Shown here: positions 33,324-45,387 of the stretch, one piece after another | Position numbering within the stretch: the stretch's first letter is position 1 | How the letters are laid out: each line of letters starts with the position of its first letter | Assembly: GCA_025526915.1 (NCBI GenBank) | Contig: JAHLKH010000198.1 | Coordinates: 1-46,451, forward strand | DNA: 46,451 nucleotides | Source: Entophlyctis helioformis | Lineage: Eukaryota > Chytridiomycota > Chytridiomycetes > Chytridiales > Chytriomycetaceae | Direction: 5' to 3' | The notes under the pieces: generated by a model | What the model was told of the DNA's origin: nothing | Database searches by the model: none | The model's input: the letters and a program-made list of their open reading frames with translations, nothing else | Position numbers and translations under genes: made by a program

Positions 33324-36300
33324 TCAAAGAGCGTCGAAATTGATCGAATGAAGTATGCGTCGACGTTCCAACTCATCTTCGCGCTTCTCAGACCAATCCA
33401 ATGCCCACACAATGCCGCCAAGAAGCAGAAGCGATCCAACGAGCACGACCAATAGAGCCAGAGACGACGAGCTTGGGTTCATGTACAGCTCAAGCTTCCA
33501 GCTGTCCGGTCCTGCTGCCTGGCTTGCCTCATACGGCACAATCACAAGCTGGGAGTTGGGAATGACGCCATGATACGCCGCCACGTGCTGCGCCTTGCGT
33601 CTGGATACACCAACAAACAGATCTTCGATGTAGTTGTTGGTCCGTCCAAGGCCAAAGAGAATGTTTGGCGTGTGCATCGCCTGATAGGCCGACTGCGCCA
33701 TCTGCCCAACTTGCGTTGCACGTCGCTGGCCATTTGTGTCGAGCACGGTGTACTTGAACGTCCCTCCGGCGTAATTGACTCCGTAGGGCTGAAAGACAAT
33801 GCTCCCATCGTCAGCTCGTCTGGCAGTGCCAATCACTTACCGATACAGGGCCGTCTCAGATCAAATGACTTTCCAGCTTGCATCACGTACCTTTGGATCA
33901 GGAAATGGATGCTCGCCTGGGCACCACTCGTTGCAAACACCGTTCAGCACTGTGCACAGGGCCCGCGTCAGTCTCCGTCAGCAGATAAGCGGCGACAGTC
34001 ACGATCGGCGAAAAAAACGCAAAGGCACGCCACTGAATTGCCAAACGACAAGGCTTACCCATCGCTTTCAAGAAGAACGCGTCGTTGTAGTAGTTGTTGA
34101 CAAATGAGAATGTCCGGTCCGTGTCGTTCAGCTCACGGACAGAGAGCAGAATATCCAGCGTGCCCTAGTGAGCGTTTGCACGCGGCTAAAAGGTCAGAGT
34201 CGCATATATACATACACAGTTCCATCACGTCGTAAACACATTGGCCATAAGCATACATCCTCGCCAATGTCCATGAAGGATGCACTGGCAATCAGCGCGT
34301 CTCTGAAACTGTCCAGTGGTGCAAGTCCGTCGGTGACTGGCACAAACGAGCGTGCACCATTGCGCTTCCACTCTGGTTTGCATTTGTTGTCGCAGGGAAC
34401 CGACTGCAGCAGACGGACCGTGATCTGTCCAAAGTTGACCATGGACGTGGACAGGAAGAGAATGTCGGGATACCCGTCATTGTTGTAGTCGCCTGTTCCG
34501 ACAAGGAGCAATCCATGAATACTAGGATTAGCATTGACTTTTCCTTCCTGTCTGCCTGTCTGCCTGTCTGGCAAACATACTGGCAATGAGCAATGCAAGA
34601 TGATTTACCAATGCGCAGAAAAGATGGCTTGACGCCATTGAATGTAAGGTCCTTGACGTAAACAACGTCGTTTGGAAACATGTCCGTGACCACAAAAGAC
34701 GTGTATCGCTGTCGAGCCACCAGAGCCCCGAGTGGTTACCGACGCAATGTTTGATAAGCAGATCAGCTGCAAAGACTTACAGGCGATGCGCTTGTCAAAT
34801 CAAATGCAAATCCATTGTCGGCAACGCACAAGTCATGCGGGTCGCGGCATGGCGAAGTGGAGTCGTCCGAGCACAAGCCAATCTGTTGGTTGTAGGCAAT
34901 ATTGATCGTGCAAGGGATGCCCACGGTACAAGTCGAGAAGACCATGTCCATAGTGCCGTCGGCATCTGTGCAGTGTGTCAATGGAGATGCTCGTTAGTCG
35001 CCATAATGCTTTGGCAACGAGTTGTGCTCGTGCTTGCTCTGTTGGTACATGCAGTCGGCCTGCGTACCCATGTCTGCAAATGAAATCTGGTCTGTTGCAT
35101 GCGGCAATGCTTCCTGCCGTGCAAACACAAATCCATCCGTCTTGGTATTGACCCAGATCTGGTACGTCATGTGATTGTTGGCATCCTGGCACACAAGGAA
35201 AATGTCTTCAACAGTTGAATCGCCAAACGTGCTCGGGCAATCAGCATGCCGACTGCCAAGAGAGCAAGTCCAGGCGACTTTTTACAAGCTGTTACCTGCC
35301 AGGCAGTCGCCATTGAGATCCACAAACGCGCTCGAGTGTGGATTTGGTAGATGGCATTCTCTTCCGCCTGGGGCTCGACTACTGAGCTCTGTCCGTCGAC
35401 TGCGAGGCACAAGTCAGCGCCAGCAGTTGGACGCCTGCCTACCGGTGGTTCAAATGGATGCATCGGGACAGGTGCACGCACACATCAAACTCCAGTGATG
35501 TAGTATTGAATGTCCAGACACTCAGGACGTTGGGTTCGCCTCGGACATGGCCCATCAGACTCGGAACCATGGTGCCATCGTAGTCAACAATAAACGGCTG
35601 AGAGATCTCCGCGACGTTTTTGTTGGGCATGCCCTCTATGGTGAATAAAAATGTCAGTCTGGAAACGCGATCGATCCATCCATCCATCCATCCATCCACC
35701 CCACCCGTGCCTCACACGCATGCACTTTTATGACTCTGCTTGGATTACTTCGAGTGTGCTTATTCACTTACCAGCGCTTCCATGCCCATCTCCCAGAAAG
35801 AGCTGAAAATACAGATCGACGTCCTTGGTGCGGCCTGGGTCCAGCTGCCCAAACAGCACAAAGTCTAGTTTGCCATCATAGTTGAAGTCGCCCGGGATGA
35901 CATTGGTGATGGTGAGCTGGACGCCTTGGCTCTCAAGCCTGGAGGCTGTGTTTGCCAGGGCAGCAAAGCGATTCTTTGCTGTGTATGGACGGGGTAATCA
36001 GTGGAGTGCCTGTGACATGCCTTGGAAGTGCTCAGCAAGCATGGATCAGTCATGCTTGCCTTGGTCCCATGCGTAGACGGTGACTGTCTTTTGGTCTGTG
36101 CTCATCACAAACACGTCCGTCCTGTCGACGGCGTTGGCGAGCAAGATCCAACGATTAGCCGCTACATGCAGTGGCAACGCAGGACGCATGCCATTCATGC
36201 GCCGGCTGCCGAGGATACAAGGATTGCGCAGGCGAATGAAGCGCATGGTCGGCGGCTGTCTTGGCTGCAAGTGCAGGCGATGTACATACATGCGGTCGCC

Positions 36301-36462
36301 GTTAAAGTCGCCCAGCGCAGCGATGCGGCCGCTGACCTCGTCCAAGCCAACATTGACGGCATGGAGCCCGGGCGTCGCAAACTTTGGCATTGCGGCCATT
36401 GCAAGCGGCGCTGCGGCATGAAGCACCGCTGCCAGCAGAAGCAGGGGCAGACACTGAGGCAT
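33324..36462 (-). CDS. ITFG1: ITFG1/TIP-like FG-GAP beta-propeller membrane protein
   Basis: Homologue of T-cell immunomodulatory protein/LINKIN, a type I membrane protein with an extracellular beta-propeller. The start at 36462 opens a signal peptide (MPQCLPLLLLAAVLHAA). FG-GAP repeats follow (IAALGDFNGDRM; TGDYNNDGYPDILFLS; DYDGTMVPSLMG). The conserved C-terminal region has FQPYGVNYAGGTFKYTV, NILFGLGRTNNYIEDLFVG and IPNSQLVIVPYE. Then come one membrane span (SLALLVVLVGSLLLLGGIVW) and a short basic tail ending INFDAL-stop. The gene is cut by about ten introns that I did not place individually. Fanzor element B begins 68 bp upstream of the ATG. Confidence 0.85.
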
Positions 36463-36529
36463 CAGGCGGTCGCTCGAGGGTTTCCCAGGAAGCGAGGGGC
36501 ACGCCGCTGCGAGCCAACAGACAGCTTCG

Positions 36530-36740
36530 GGCCCGATATTCATACAATTACCAAGGATTTTGGAGTTAAATTCGACCCAAGAGGCGACGGATGCAAGCCC
36601 ACATATCACGTGATTGAAGGTTCGAGTCAGCAACGAGCATGCGACGACAGGCGGGCGAGGCACATCCAACGAAGTGCTCACCTTCTATTGAAGTGACCCG
36701 TTAGGTCGATCGGGAGGTTCCCCGATTCAAAGTGTTGTTG
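36530..36740 (-). ncRNA. Candidate Fanzor guide-RNA (omega RNA-like) region, copy B
   Basis: Conserved with 13967-14190 and overlapping the 3' end of the Fanzor reading frame (stop at 36727). It carries the hairpin GACC-CGTTA-GGTC (36695-36707), a GGGAGGTTCCCC hairpin just beyond it, and the shared GGTTCGAGTCAGCAA block. If the RNA runs to the element edge, the adjoining bases just upstream of the ITFG1 start would act as the guide. This is inference from TnpB/Fanzor architecture. Confidence 0.45.
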
Positions 36741-39700
36741 TTGGCAGACATGGCAGCATGATCTGATCCCATGAGGCCACGTGCGACTTGAAGGGAAGCA
36801 GATCGGGTGACGGAGGCTGCTGGACGACAGGCTGATCAGGCGGTGTCACGAGCAGCATGATGTGATGTTGTGCACGCCACTGGATGTCATGATGAGTTGC
36901 CTCAATGTCTGCAAGGTACTCTTGCGTGGCTGGATTGCTGTCAGGTGGCGTGTGCGTCAAGTAGAGCGGCCGTTGTCCATAGAGCAGATGCCACAGTGCG
37001 ACCATCCCGATGTTGGTGGCTCCAAGCACGTCGCGGTGGTAGACGGCCTTGCATGCTGTGCACTCGTAGCGTCGCAGGTTGGTGCGGTTCTCGTATGGGA
37101 TCCGCTGCTTGCACTGCGGGCACATCTGGCTGGTCAGGTTCTCGTTGCAGCGGTAGATCTGTGTGTGTGTGTGCATGATCGTGTGGTCAGTTGGTGCACA
37201 GATGGATGGATGGACAGCGTGGCATCAGACGCACATAGGCATATCCAGACGACCGCAGATGCCTGACGAGAAACTTCTCAAACACAGCGTGCCGACCACC
37301 TTGGCCTGTAAAGTCGATGCCAAATGCCCACACAACGGGAATGTCCTTCTCTGTTGGCTTGTCACAACGGCCTTGAGACGCAGCAGATGCGCGCTCTCCA
37401 GTCTTCGATCCTGCCAGCTTCATGATGCCCTCAAGAGCGTTTCCGCGAATTGACGTGCTGTTGCTGCGCTTGGTGAACCGCTTGGCCTTGACCTTCTGTG
37501 GAATGCCACGCCATGCCATGCCATGCAGTGCAATCAGCAGGCGATCAAGCAGCATGGCGGTCATGTCAATGGGCATCCAGAAACAGAGAAAGCGTACCCG
37601 TGCATTCAGGAATGGCGTGCAGTACGCATGGCAGCGCAAATCCCAAAAGGCTCTCTCGCCAGGCTTGACGTTTGGATCGGCATGCTTTGCTGTCTTGAAT
37701 GCAATGGCCGCCTGGATGTCGGCTGCCTTGGCATATCGATTGTTGAGCCTGGCACAGGAGGCAGGCACTGTGAGTTGATCTGGTCAAGAGTGCGCGTGGC
37801 AGAGTCATTGCATGCATACCACTGCTGAAGGCTGTGCTCGGCTCGTGCCATGCCAGAGGCGAGCACGTAGTTGGACTCGAGGGTATAGGTGAAGGTTGCC
37901 AGATCGACCAGCATGCTGGACGCGCCATACATGTACCGCTCGCCCCAATCAATGCCAACAATCCGCACAAACCGGTAGCCCTTGTTGGTGAACAACTTGT
38001 TGGCTTTGACAATGTTGAGCAATCGCTGCGAGGCGTAGAAGCTGAGCTTGCCCTGTCATGCCATGGCATGAGTGAGGAATGTGCAATGCATGTGCACCAA
38101 AGTGCGAGGTTGGCATGCAAGTGGCTTACAGGATTGGTCGCTTTTGGCTTGGTGGCTGATGGGTCGGCTGGATCGGCAGCTGTGGATGGCATGTCAGTTG
38201 GTGTGGACAACAAGTGCGCGTCTGGATTGGCACCGCAACTCACATGTGCCATCCAAGTGATCATGCCCATCATGCCCATCATGCCCATCATCAACTTCAT
38301 CAGCCTCATCGTCATCATCATCATCATCAGGCATGCCATCAGCAAGCCACAGCTGCTCGCCTAAAGATGCCATGTTGGAGCATGCAGATCAAGGCGGCAG
38401 TCAGAACCAATGTGTGCACCAAAGCATTCAAGCACGCCACATACTGCGAGGCGACTCTGGACGGTCTGTGCGATAGTCCAGCGCCAATTGAAAGATGCTG
38501 TATCCGTCCGTCCGTCCGGCAGCTGCCCACCGCGGTTGGTTTGCTTGGACTTGCAGGAGGAAGACCATCGATCACGGCGTCTATAAACTCCTGGCGCTCC
38601 TTGTCAACCAGACCCTCGTGCTCAGCCAGTTGCATCGCATCAGCAATGACTGCGTCATTTGCTTGGACCTGCTCAAACACCTCCTTGTCGGCCTTGTCTG
38701 GCGTCTGATAGCGGCCTTTCTTGGGCCGGAGGCCGGGAAGGAGTATGTTGAGGATACAGAGCTCCTTGCCATTGCTGAGTGCCTTCTTGATCGTCCTGTT
38801 GGATGACGCGAGGCCCAAGCTGGCTTTTTGGTAGTCTTGGATAAAAGTGGAGTGTCAGCATCATATCATGTAGACATGGCATAAACAAGTGCGACCTACT
38901 GAGTACAGCAAGGAGCTGCAGTCGCAAGTATGCCAAAGCAGCACTTTGCTCGCCACAGATGCGATCAACCCTACTCCCCATCACCGCCCAAAAGAGCGTT
39001 GTCTCGGTGATGAGGATGAAGGGATCGCGGCTGGCTGCTTGCGGGCACAGCTTGTTTGTCGTGCCAGCAAGCTTGGACAGCTCGTAAAAGATCACCATCT
39101 CTGACCGAGACACATCAGGCACAAGCGTCTTGAGCTCGTGCAGCTCTTGCGGGACTGTATCAATACCGCTGTCCTCAGTGGCCGAGGAAGAGCTGGATGC
39201 CGCGTCCTTGGTGGTGGCTGCCTTCCTGCCCCGTCGCTTCTTGGGCCTGCCGCCCTTGTTGGCTGACGAAGAGGTGGACCGACCCCGCTTGAGACTTGAC
39301 GTGGGAGGAGCAGTGTCCAAAGTGGCCAGCAGTGTGGCGTCCTCGATCGCCGGTGGTGTAGCGTCCTTGGCAGCCTTGGCAGCAGCAGCCTTGGTGGCCT
39401 TGGCAGCCTTGGCGGTCTTGAAAAGTGCCGCAATCCACACTCTCACGTCCTCAATGGATGCACTGGGCATCATCTTGAGGGCCGCAGTGACGGCCAGCTC
39501 AGACTGGCTAGAGATGTAGTGCCGCGCGAGCATGCCACACACATCCCTGGCCAGATTGCTGTAAATGTCATGCCTTGCATCCGCGCAAAGGCTGCCATCA
39601 AGCCTGTAGGGCAAGACAGCCTCCATAGTGCCCGCGTGCACAGCGTCTGCCGTTTGTGCACTTGTGTGCATCAAGGCCGACAGCTCTGCATCTGCCTGCA

Positions 39701-42700
39701 CCACGGCTGACAGGATCGCGTCGGCCTGGATTGTCACCGTCTGCTGTGTCGCGTCCATCATGTCGACATCCATCATGGCTGCTCGCATCGTGTCCATCTG
39801 TGCCATGTCCATCAGCATCGTGCACGTCTGCATCATGTCCATCCGTACCATGTCATCCTGCAGCTTGGCTGCGTTGGTTTGCAGCACCCTCCGCGTCCAG
39901 GTGCGATGGATCGTCATTTGCATGACTGTTACAATCCAGGAGTGGATGGCATGCTTGGTTGCTTGCGGCTGCACCATCATGCTGTCCGCCAGGACATAGA
40001 CAAGATGGCACAGCAGCATGTCCACAGCACTGCCTCCACCTGATATACTGCTGGTGAGGGCTGTAAGCAGCTCATTTGCTGATGGAACTGCTGCTGCTGC
40101 TGGTGGTGGTGGCGGTTGGACGGCTGAAGATGAAGCGCTGGTGCTGCTGGCCGCTGCTGTCGGCTGATTGTGCTCATCGTGCTCATCGTGCTCGTCCTGC
40201 TCGTCCTGCTCGTCCTGCTCGTCCTGCTTGTCCTGCTCGTCGTGCTTGTCCTGCTCGTCCTGATCGTCGAGGTCGCCATGCATGTTGGTTTGCTTGGCAA
40301 TCTTGGCAGTATCAAAGGCGCAGATCTTGAGAGCCGTGTCACTCTCGAGAGTCACCAAGCTGCCATAGCGAGGGATCTTTGTGTCGCTGCTGTGCGGGCC
40401 GGTGCCGTACATGTGCCAAACAATGATGCCCTGCTTGTGAATGCATCCACCTGACAAGAGCGTCGCGCTCTCGTCCTCGTCAAAGTCCTCGGGGTTGACA
40501 TAGTAATACTGCGTCAGCTTGCCTTGGCTTGCCTCCAGGACACAGTACTCCAGAGGCAGAGGCGCGTCTGCATTCAGCTTGACCAGATCCGCGACCATGG
40601 CGCCGATCAAGGCAAGGGCAGCACGCCACAAGCCGGCCATGAAATAGTAGACTGTGAGGGTGGTGTCGTGGCTGATTGAACTGGGTGTCTGCTCGGCGAG
40701 TGGTGTCTTGGTTTGGGGCCCAAAAAACTTGGTGTTTGCGAGATCGCATGACTGCATCTCCTGCATACCACACAAGTCAGCATACACAAAGCCAAGCAAA
40801 CAGAGCAGCATGCCGATCAAACCCCATACCGCCATTTTGACAATCTGCTCAGGGCGGCTGTGTGCATTGCCTTTAGGTCTTGGCTGTCCTTTGGGATAGG
40901 TGGCCGCGGCAAGTGTCATGACTGGCATCGCAATCATGCGGCTGAGCTTTGCAAGCTTCTGACGAGTTGCCACTCGACTGCCAGCAACCCATCTGTGGCA
41001 TGACACACGTGTCAGCAAGCACATTCAAGGCACATGACATGCCATATGTCGCGTACGCCTTCTTCTTGCCAACAGTTCCAGCCTTGCGAGCATGCAGGCC
41101 AGACTTCTTCTTGTTCTCTCTGATGATCTCCTGTAGTGTGGCCTTCTCTTTTTTCTTGGCACGCTCCTTTGTGTGCGCAGCCCGCTTGGCTGCTGTGAAT
41201 TGGAATGGCGCCTGTGACGGTTGGATGCAGCATCAGGCGGCCATTCCAAGTGCACCAAACACAGCCATAATTGCCAAGGGTGCACCAAACTCACCGTTGT
41301 CTCAGTGTCGGCAAGATCGCCAACGGGAAAGGTCTTGGAGCATGCCAGTGCTGCAAAAATGTTGTTGGACAACCGTGGTGGCTTGGGCGGCGGTGGAGGA
41401 GGACCAGCCTGTGGAGTGGGATGGTGAGCAATCGCGCCAATCATTCCATGCACATGCAGTCAGTGGAAGTCGAGACGCACTGCACTTTGCTCAATGATGG
41501 ACTGCAGCAGGGCAACGGCCTTTTGGCGCTGATTGATGAGTGTCGGCGGTTTGGCGTTTTCTGGATGTGGACCTATGGGGTGCTCCAGGAAATACAGCCA
41601 GGCTGAGGCCTTGTCGTGGATAGCAGCGACAATGGATCGCGGTGCAACTCGCGTGGTCATCCTGCCATGGTACTCGACTTTCTGCGTCTCTGTGTCCAGT
41701 ACTATGCATTCAACACAAATGGATCTGTGAGTGGATGCTGTTGAATCATTTCAATGCAATCAACACCTACTGGGAGTGGATGTATGCCGGTGGGATGCGC
41801 ATGGCGGATTGGCAATCTTGTCCAGCTGCGTCTGCATTCTCATTGCTGCGTTCTGTCCAGAAGCAATGGATCAAGTCAGCCGCATTCAAAATCAGCAAAT
41901 GCACGTGGTGTGATAGCAACAGCATGCATTCAAGCCATGCAAACATACCAATGCGCGATAGATTGGCTCATCTGCTGGGAGGAGCTCAAAAATGCCATCT
42001 GCTCCAAGAAACTGCTCGCTGGCAATCTGCAGCAGCTGGGCACTCGCTGCTTTGCAGATGGCCGCCAGGATGTCGCGACGCATGACAGCATCGTAGCTGC
42101 TCGCAAGGCGGTTGACTGTGCACTTGATGATGGTGTCGAGTGCCACATGGCAACCCTTCACCTCAATGAAGGCAGCATCCAACCGCCTGTTGCCAACAGT
42201 GCTGCTGACAAGCTGCTCAACCCTGCCACGTGTCAGGTGGACAAGCTGGACACCGTTCTCAGCCTGCTGCTGCTGCTGCTGTGCAGTATGGCTCAAGCAG
42301 CATCCATCCATCAAGCACCTGCACAATAATGAGATCGCAGCATCAGAAACAGAAACTCAGTGTCAGTTTTGCCAGAAACGCCACAGATTCCATGCATTCA
42401 TACTTCATTCCAACAGATGGAGTCGTGTTGACATCCATGTGGTTGGTGTGGTTGGCTTGAGGCTCAGATCTGTGCAAGGCATTCAATTGCGTCAATGCCA
42501 GTATGTCCATGACATCCTTCAAGAATAAACCTACCTCGCGACGATCGGCGCTGTGATTGCACCAGCAGAGGCCCCAACATCATTCCGGTTGACAAAGACT
42601 TCAAATGCGTTCTTGAATGCCTGCACGAGGCTCTCATCACCATTCTTGACCAGCTCCTCGATGTACGCGTCCTTGATGGTGTCCATGAACGCCTTGGCCT

Positions 42701-44025
42701 CGTTAGGAGTCTTGAGGATCACGTAGAGGTCAGCCGCCTTGATGTTGAGCTCTTTGACCTTGGCATCAAACCGCGCATTGACAAACTTGACCGCGGCGGC
42801 GATTCCTGGCAGGGAATGCAAGCAGAATCGCGCATGTTGACAAAGAATGGCATGTGAGTGATGGCAGATACTACAAAACAGGCGCGGCAACTCACCATGG
42901 TCATTGCGGCCAAAAAAGTCTGTATGAGAAAGCACAGCCACAGCCAGGCATGCACCGCGAAAATCCCACACGCCCAATGCAGACGCGGTTGAGGCGATAC
43001 CGCCATGGTTGTATGAGCGAATCTGCCCAACCCGCCCATGCTGCAGGTGTGTCAAAACAACACCGCAGTGCCCAGCACAATGTGCCACCAGATCAGAGTC
43101 ATTGGCAATGACAATGATCGGCTTGGCACTGTCACAGAATACAGACCGTGAGCCATCAACTACAGCAGAAGAATGCAAGGCGATCTAACCTGGACTCGCG
43201 AACATGGCAGGCAATGCAACAGTCTGCTTCATAATCACACCAGCAGACTGTGCATCCCTTCTTTTTGCCAGCCAGCTCACTGAGGGCCGCAGCAATGTGC
43301 TGTTTGTCTGTCTGCGTCAACGTGTAGAACCTGTTGAGGGCATACATCTCGTCCCTGATGGCAAGCAGCAGAAGATAGTCAGCATGGCAGCCACACAGTA
43401 GAGAGTAGCAAACTTACTTTGAAAGTGATCCCGTCTGCTTGCATTCTTGGCGGCGGAACGCATACCGCAGGACCTTGACCGCCACATGCAGCATATTGTG
43501 AGCGTGGCTGTAGTGCACAATCTTTATACCTGCGTCTCCGCGGCGACCATCCACATGGAATTTGATGGTGTGGCCGTCGCCGACCGACGCCATGAACAGC
43601 TGAAACGCTGGCTGGACAATGTCCTTCCAGCTGTCAATGGAGTCGGGCATGCTGATGGCGGCTGTGGCGACTAGCTGCGAGAAGAAGACGCTTAGCACGT
43701 CAACGTGCAGCATCCCGCTGAAGTGGGTGGTTGCGGCTGTTGTTGTTGCGGCTGTTGCTGTTGCGGCTGTTGCTGTTGCGGCTGTTGCAGTCTGCTGTTG
43801 CGGTGGTGGCTGTTGCAGTGGCGGCTGTTGCAGTGGCGGCTGTTGTGGCAGCAGCTGTTGCAGCATAGCCTGCAAGACCTGGCACAGGGTCCAGGCAGCA
43901 CTGTAGACACATACAGCCCTGCCTAGCTTGAGCACCCTCAACAAGCCGGCGACCGTCATGCTTCTTTGTCTGTATCTGCGTTTACGAGAAAAGAATCGGA
44001 GCGTCTGGCGGAGTTGAACTTTCAT
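36727..44025 (-). CDS. XPG/FEN1-like nuclease fused to Fanzor RNA-guided nuclease (about 1,940 aa)
   Basis: The model (complement) is 43418-44025, 43190-43354, 42896-43128, 42535-42805, 41949-42291, 41481-41681, 41295-41408, 41039-41211, 40830-40992, 38900-40760, 38445-38835 (holding one short intron or frameshift), 38244-38360, 38130-38179, 37820-38052, 37235-37748 and 36727-37158. The N terminus has the XPG/FEN1 motifs in order: GLLRVLKLG, HVDVLSVFF (about residue 108), IKFHVDGRRGD (157), CDYEADCCIA (243), IANDSDLVAH (268), and VLSHTDFFG with GIAAAVKFV (328). The middle has a Pro run, a Lys-rich segment, a D/E/Q/H repeat, a Met-rich helix and an AT-hook/NLS (KGGRPKKRRGRK). The C terminus has RuvC-I IVGIDWGERY (about 1585), the relocated Glu in NENLTSQMC (1804), zinc ribbon CPQC/CTAC and RuvC-III HRDVLGATN (1841). 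All catalytic acids are present. ATGs at 44085 or 43959 are alternative starts. Two adjacent genes rather than one cannot be excluded. Confidence 0.65.
38503..38518. repeat. (TCCG)4 tetranucleotide in the Fanzor gene
   Basis: Four TCCG units in exon 11 of the fusion gene; copy A has only a degenerate TCCATCCG. Reading straight through them shifts to a frame that stops. Frame is restored either by one unit fewer or by a ~43-nt intron ending at GGGCAG just before the repeat (in mRNA sense). Confidence 0.7.
39215..39275 (-). other. AT-hook/NLS-like segment in the linker of the fusion protein
   Basis: Encodes KGGRPKKRRGRKAA, preceded by LKRGRSTSSSAN. The GRPKK-RGRK core resembles an AT-hook and also a bipartite nuclear localisation signal, suitable for a nuclease acting on nuclear DNA. 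Confidence 0.6.
40160..40275 (-). repeat. Acidic D/E/Q/H tandem repeat in the fusion protein
   Basis: A tandem 9-bp array (GTCCTGCTC on the + strand and variants) encodes repeated DEQ and DEH triplets. This is typical of replication-slippage-prone linker DNA. It separates the XPG-side sequence from the Ala/Met-rich helical part. Confidence 0.8.
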
Positions 44026-44164
44026 TGCTGACACAGACAGAGAGCGAGTGGATAGAGAGCGAGCAGTCTGGCACTCGCCGCCCACTGCCCGACAACCATC
44101 AAGGGAGCAGCGAGCACAGCCAACAGCCAGGCGTTCAAGATGCGGTCATGTGTTGCTGGCACAG

Positions 44165-45354
44165 TCATTGATGTGATGCCACCCAGTGCGCAGCTCGACA
44201 TGCACTGTGCAGCATCACTTTGCGTGTCATGAGCTGCATTGCAACGAGCCTCTCTCCGAGTAGCATCTTCTCAGTCAATGTCCCACTGCATCCATCGATC
44301 GTCCTGATATGCATCTGCATTGTGACCCAGTGCGATGCAGTTGGTATTGCCTGACTGGCCAGCTGGTCCATGAACTGGTTGGCCGTTGACGCACTGCCTG
44401 CATCGCCGCTCTGCTCTGGATCGTCCTCGTCAACAAGCACAGTGCATGCAAGACTGTGATCGTCAGGGTCTTCGCCATCATCGTCATTGTGGTTGTTGAA
44501 TGGATCGAGAGTGCTTGGTCTGTCTGTCTGGCCACTCCAGTTGCTGGTCAGTGGGTCGCATCCAAGATGCCATCGCACCAAGTGCAATGTGGCCAGACAC
44601 GCCTGCCAGCACTCGCGTCCTCCTCACCAGTCTCGCCTGGATCAGTGTCGTTGAGTGTGCTGCTCATCGAGTGTGCTGCCTCTGTCGAGTTTGGCGTCCA
44701 AGTCGGCATGCCAATCCAGCTGCCCAGCAAGCAGTTCCTGCAGCCAACTCCAAGGATCGATCCATTGAGCACGTCTCAGTGGCTGCTCATTGCTGCTGCT
44801 GCATCCCATGTCGCAGTCGGAAAGCACCAGGCAGCTTGGTCCTGCGATGCCAACGCTCTCGCTGTCCTCTTGAACAACAGCCAGATCGCCCTGTTCACAG
44901 CCGTCTTGCCAACGTCTCTTGTTGCTGTTTGGACCCATCAGACATGCACGCAGTCAGTGCCAAGACCACACAGACACGGCCGTCAGACTGCTGTGCTGTC
45001 GTCGTCGTCAACAGGCAATGGAGCATGCCTGGACAGACAGCGAGTCAACGCACCTGCTTGCCTGTCTGCAGCCTGCCTTCTGTCCCCCCGCCTTGTTGGG
45101 CACGCCTCTCAGACGGCCACGACCACGCTGCTCTGCTGCATGGCCTGCTGCATGGCCTGCTGCATGCCACCTTGAGCGGTGAGCCTCGCAGTCTCCCCCG
45201 AAAGGACTCGTCCAGCAAGCGAGTGTTGTCCCATATCCGTGCTGTCGCCTGCGTCGTCGTCGCTGTCGTTGGATTCGTTGTTGCTTGTGTGCAGTTGGGC
45301 GGCAAGTGCAGCAGCGTCTGGATCTGGCATGGCGCGTTGCTGCTGTGCTCGCAT
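44165..45354 (-). CDS. Possible accessory acidic protein upstream of the fusion gene
   Basis: Three open segments in the same direction could be exons of one gene. From the ATG at 45354 come a disordered acidic piece (NNESNDSDDDAGDSTDMG) and a middle piece (VVQEDSESVGIAGPSCLV; PWSWLQELLAGQLDWH). The last piece carries HNDDDGEDPDDHS and DEDDPEQSGDAGS, then a helical end (LLGERLVAMQLMTRKVML) to a stop at 44165. No family is recognised. Splice joins are not convincing, so this may be one gene, several pieces, or upstream exons of the fusion gene. Confidence 0.3.
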
Positions 45355-45387
45355 CGCGCAGTGTCTGCACCACGCAAGGGCTCTCTA

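Noticed and set aside
38673..38835. C-terminal end of a separate linker-encoded protein where the long uninterrupted frame (from 41024) stops.
   Set aside because: A GTAGGT donor at 38899 and an ATCCAAG acceptor before 38835 join in phase to a frame that continues toward Fanzor, so the stop is inside sequence skipped by splicing.
40760..40830. A hydrophobic stretch in the linker of the fusion protein that looks like a membrane helix.
   Set aside because: It lies between a GTATGG donor and a GTATGCAG acceptor with a CTGAC branch point and has a length divisible by three. It is an intron that happens to stay open.
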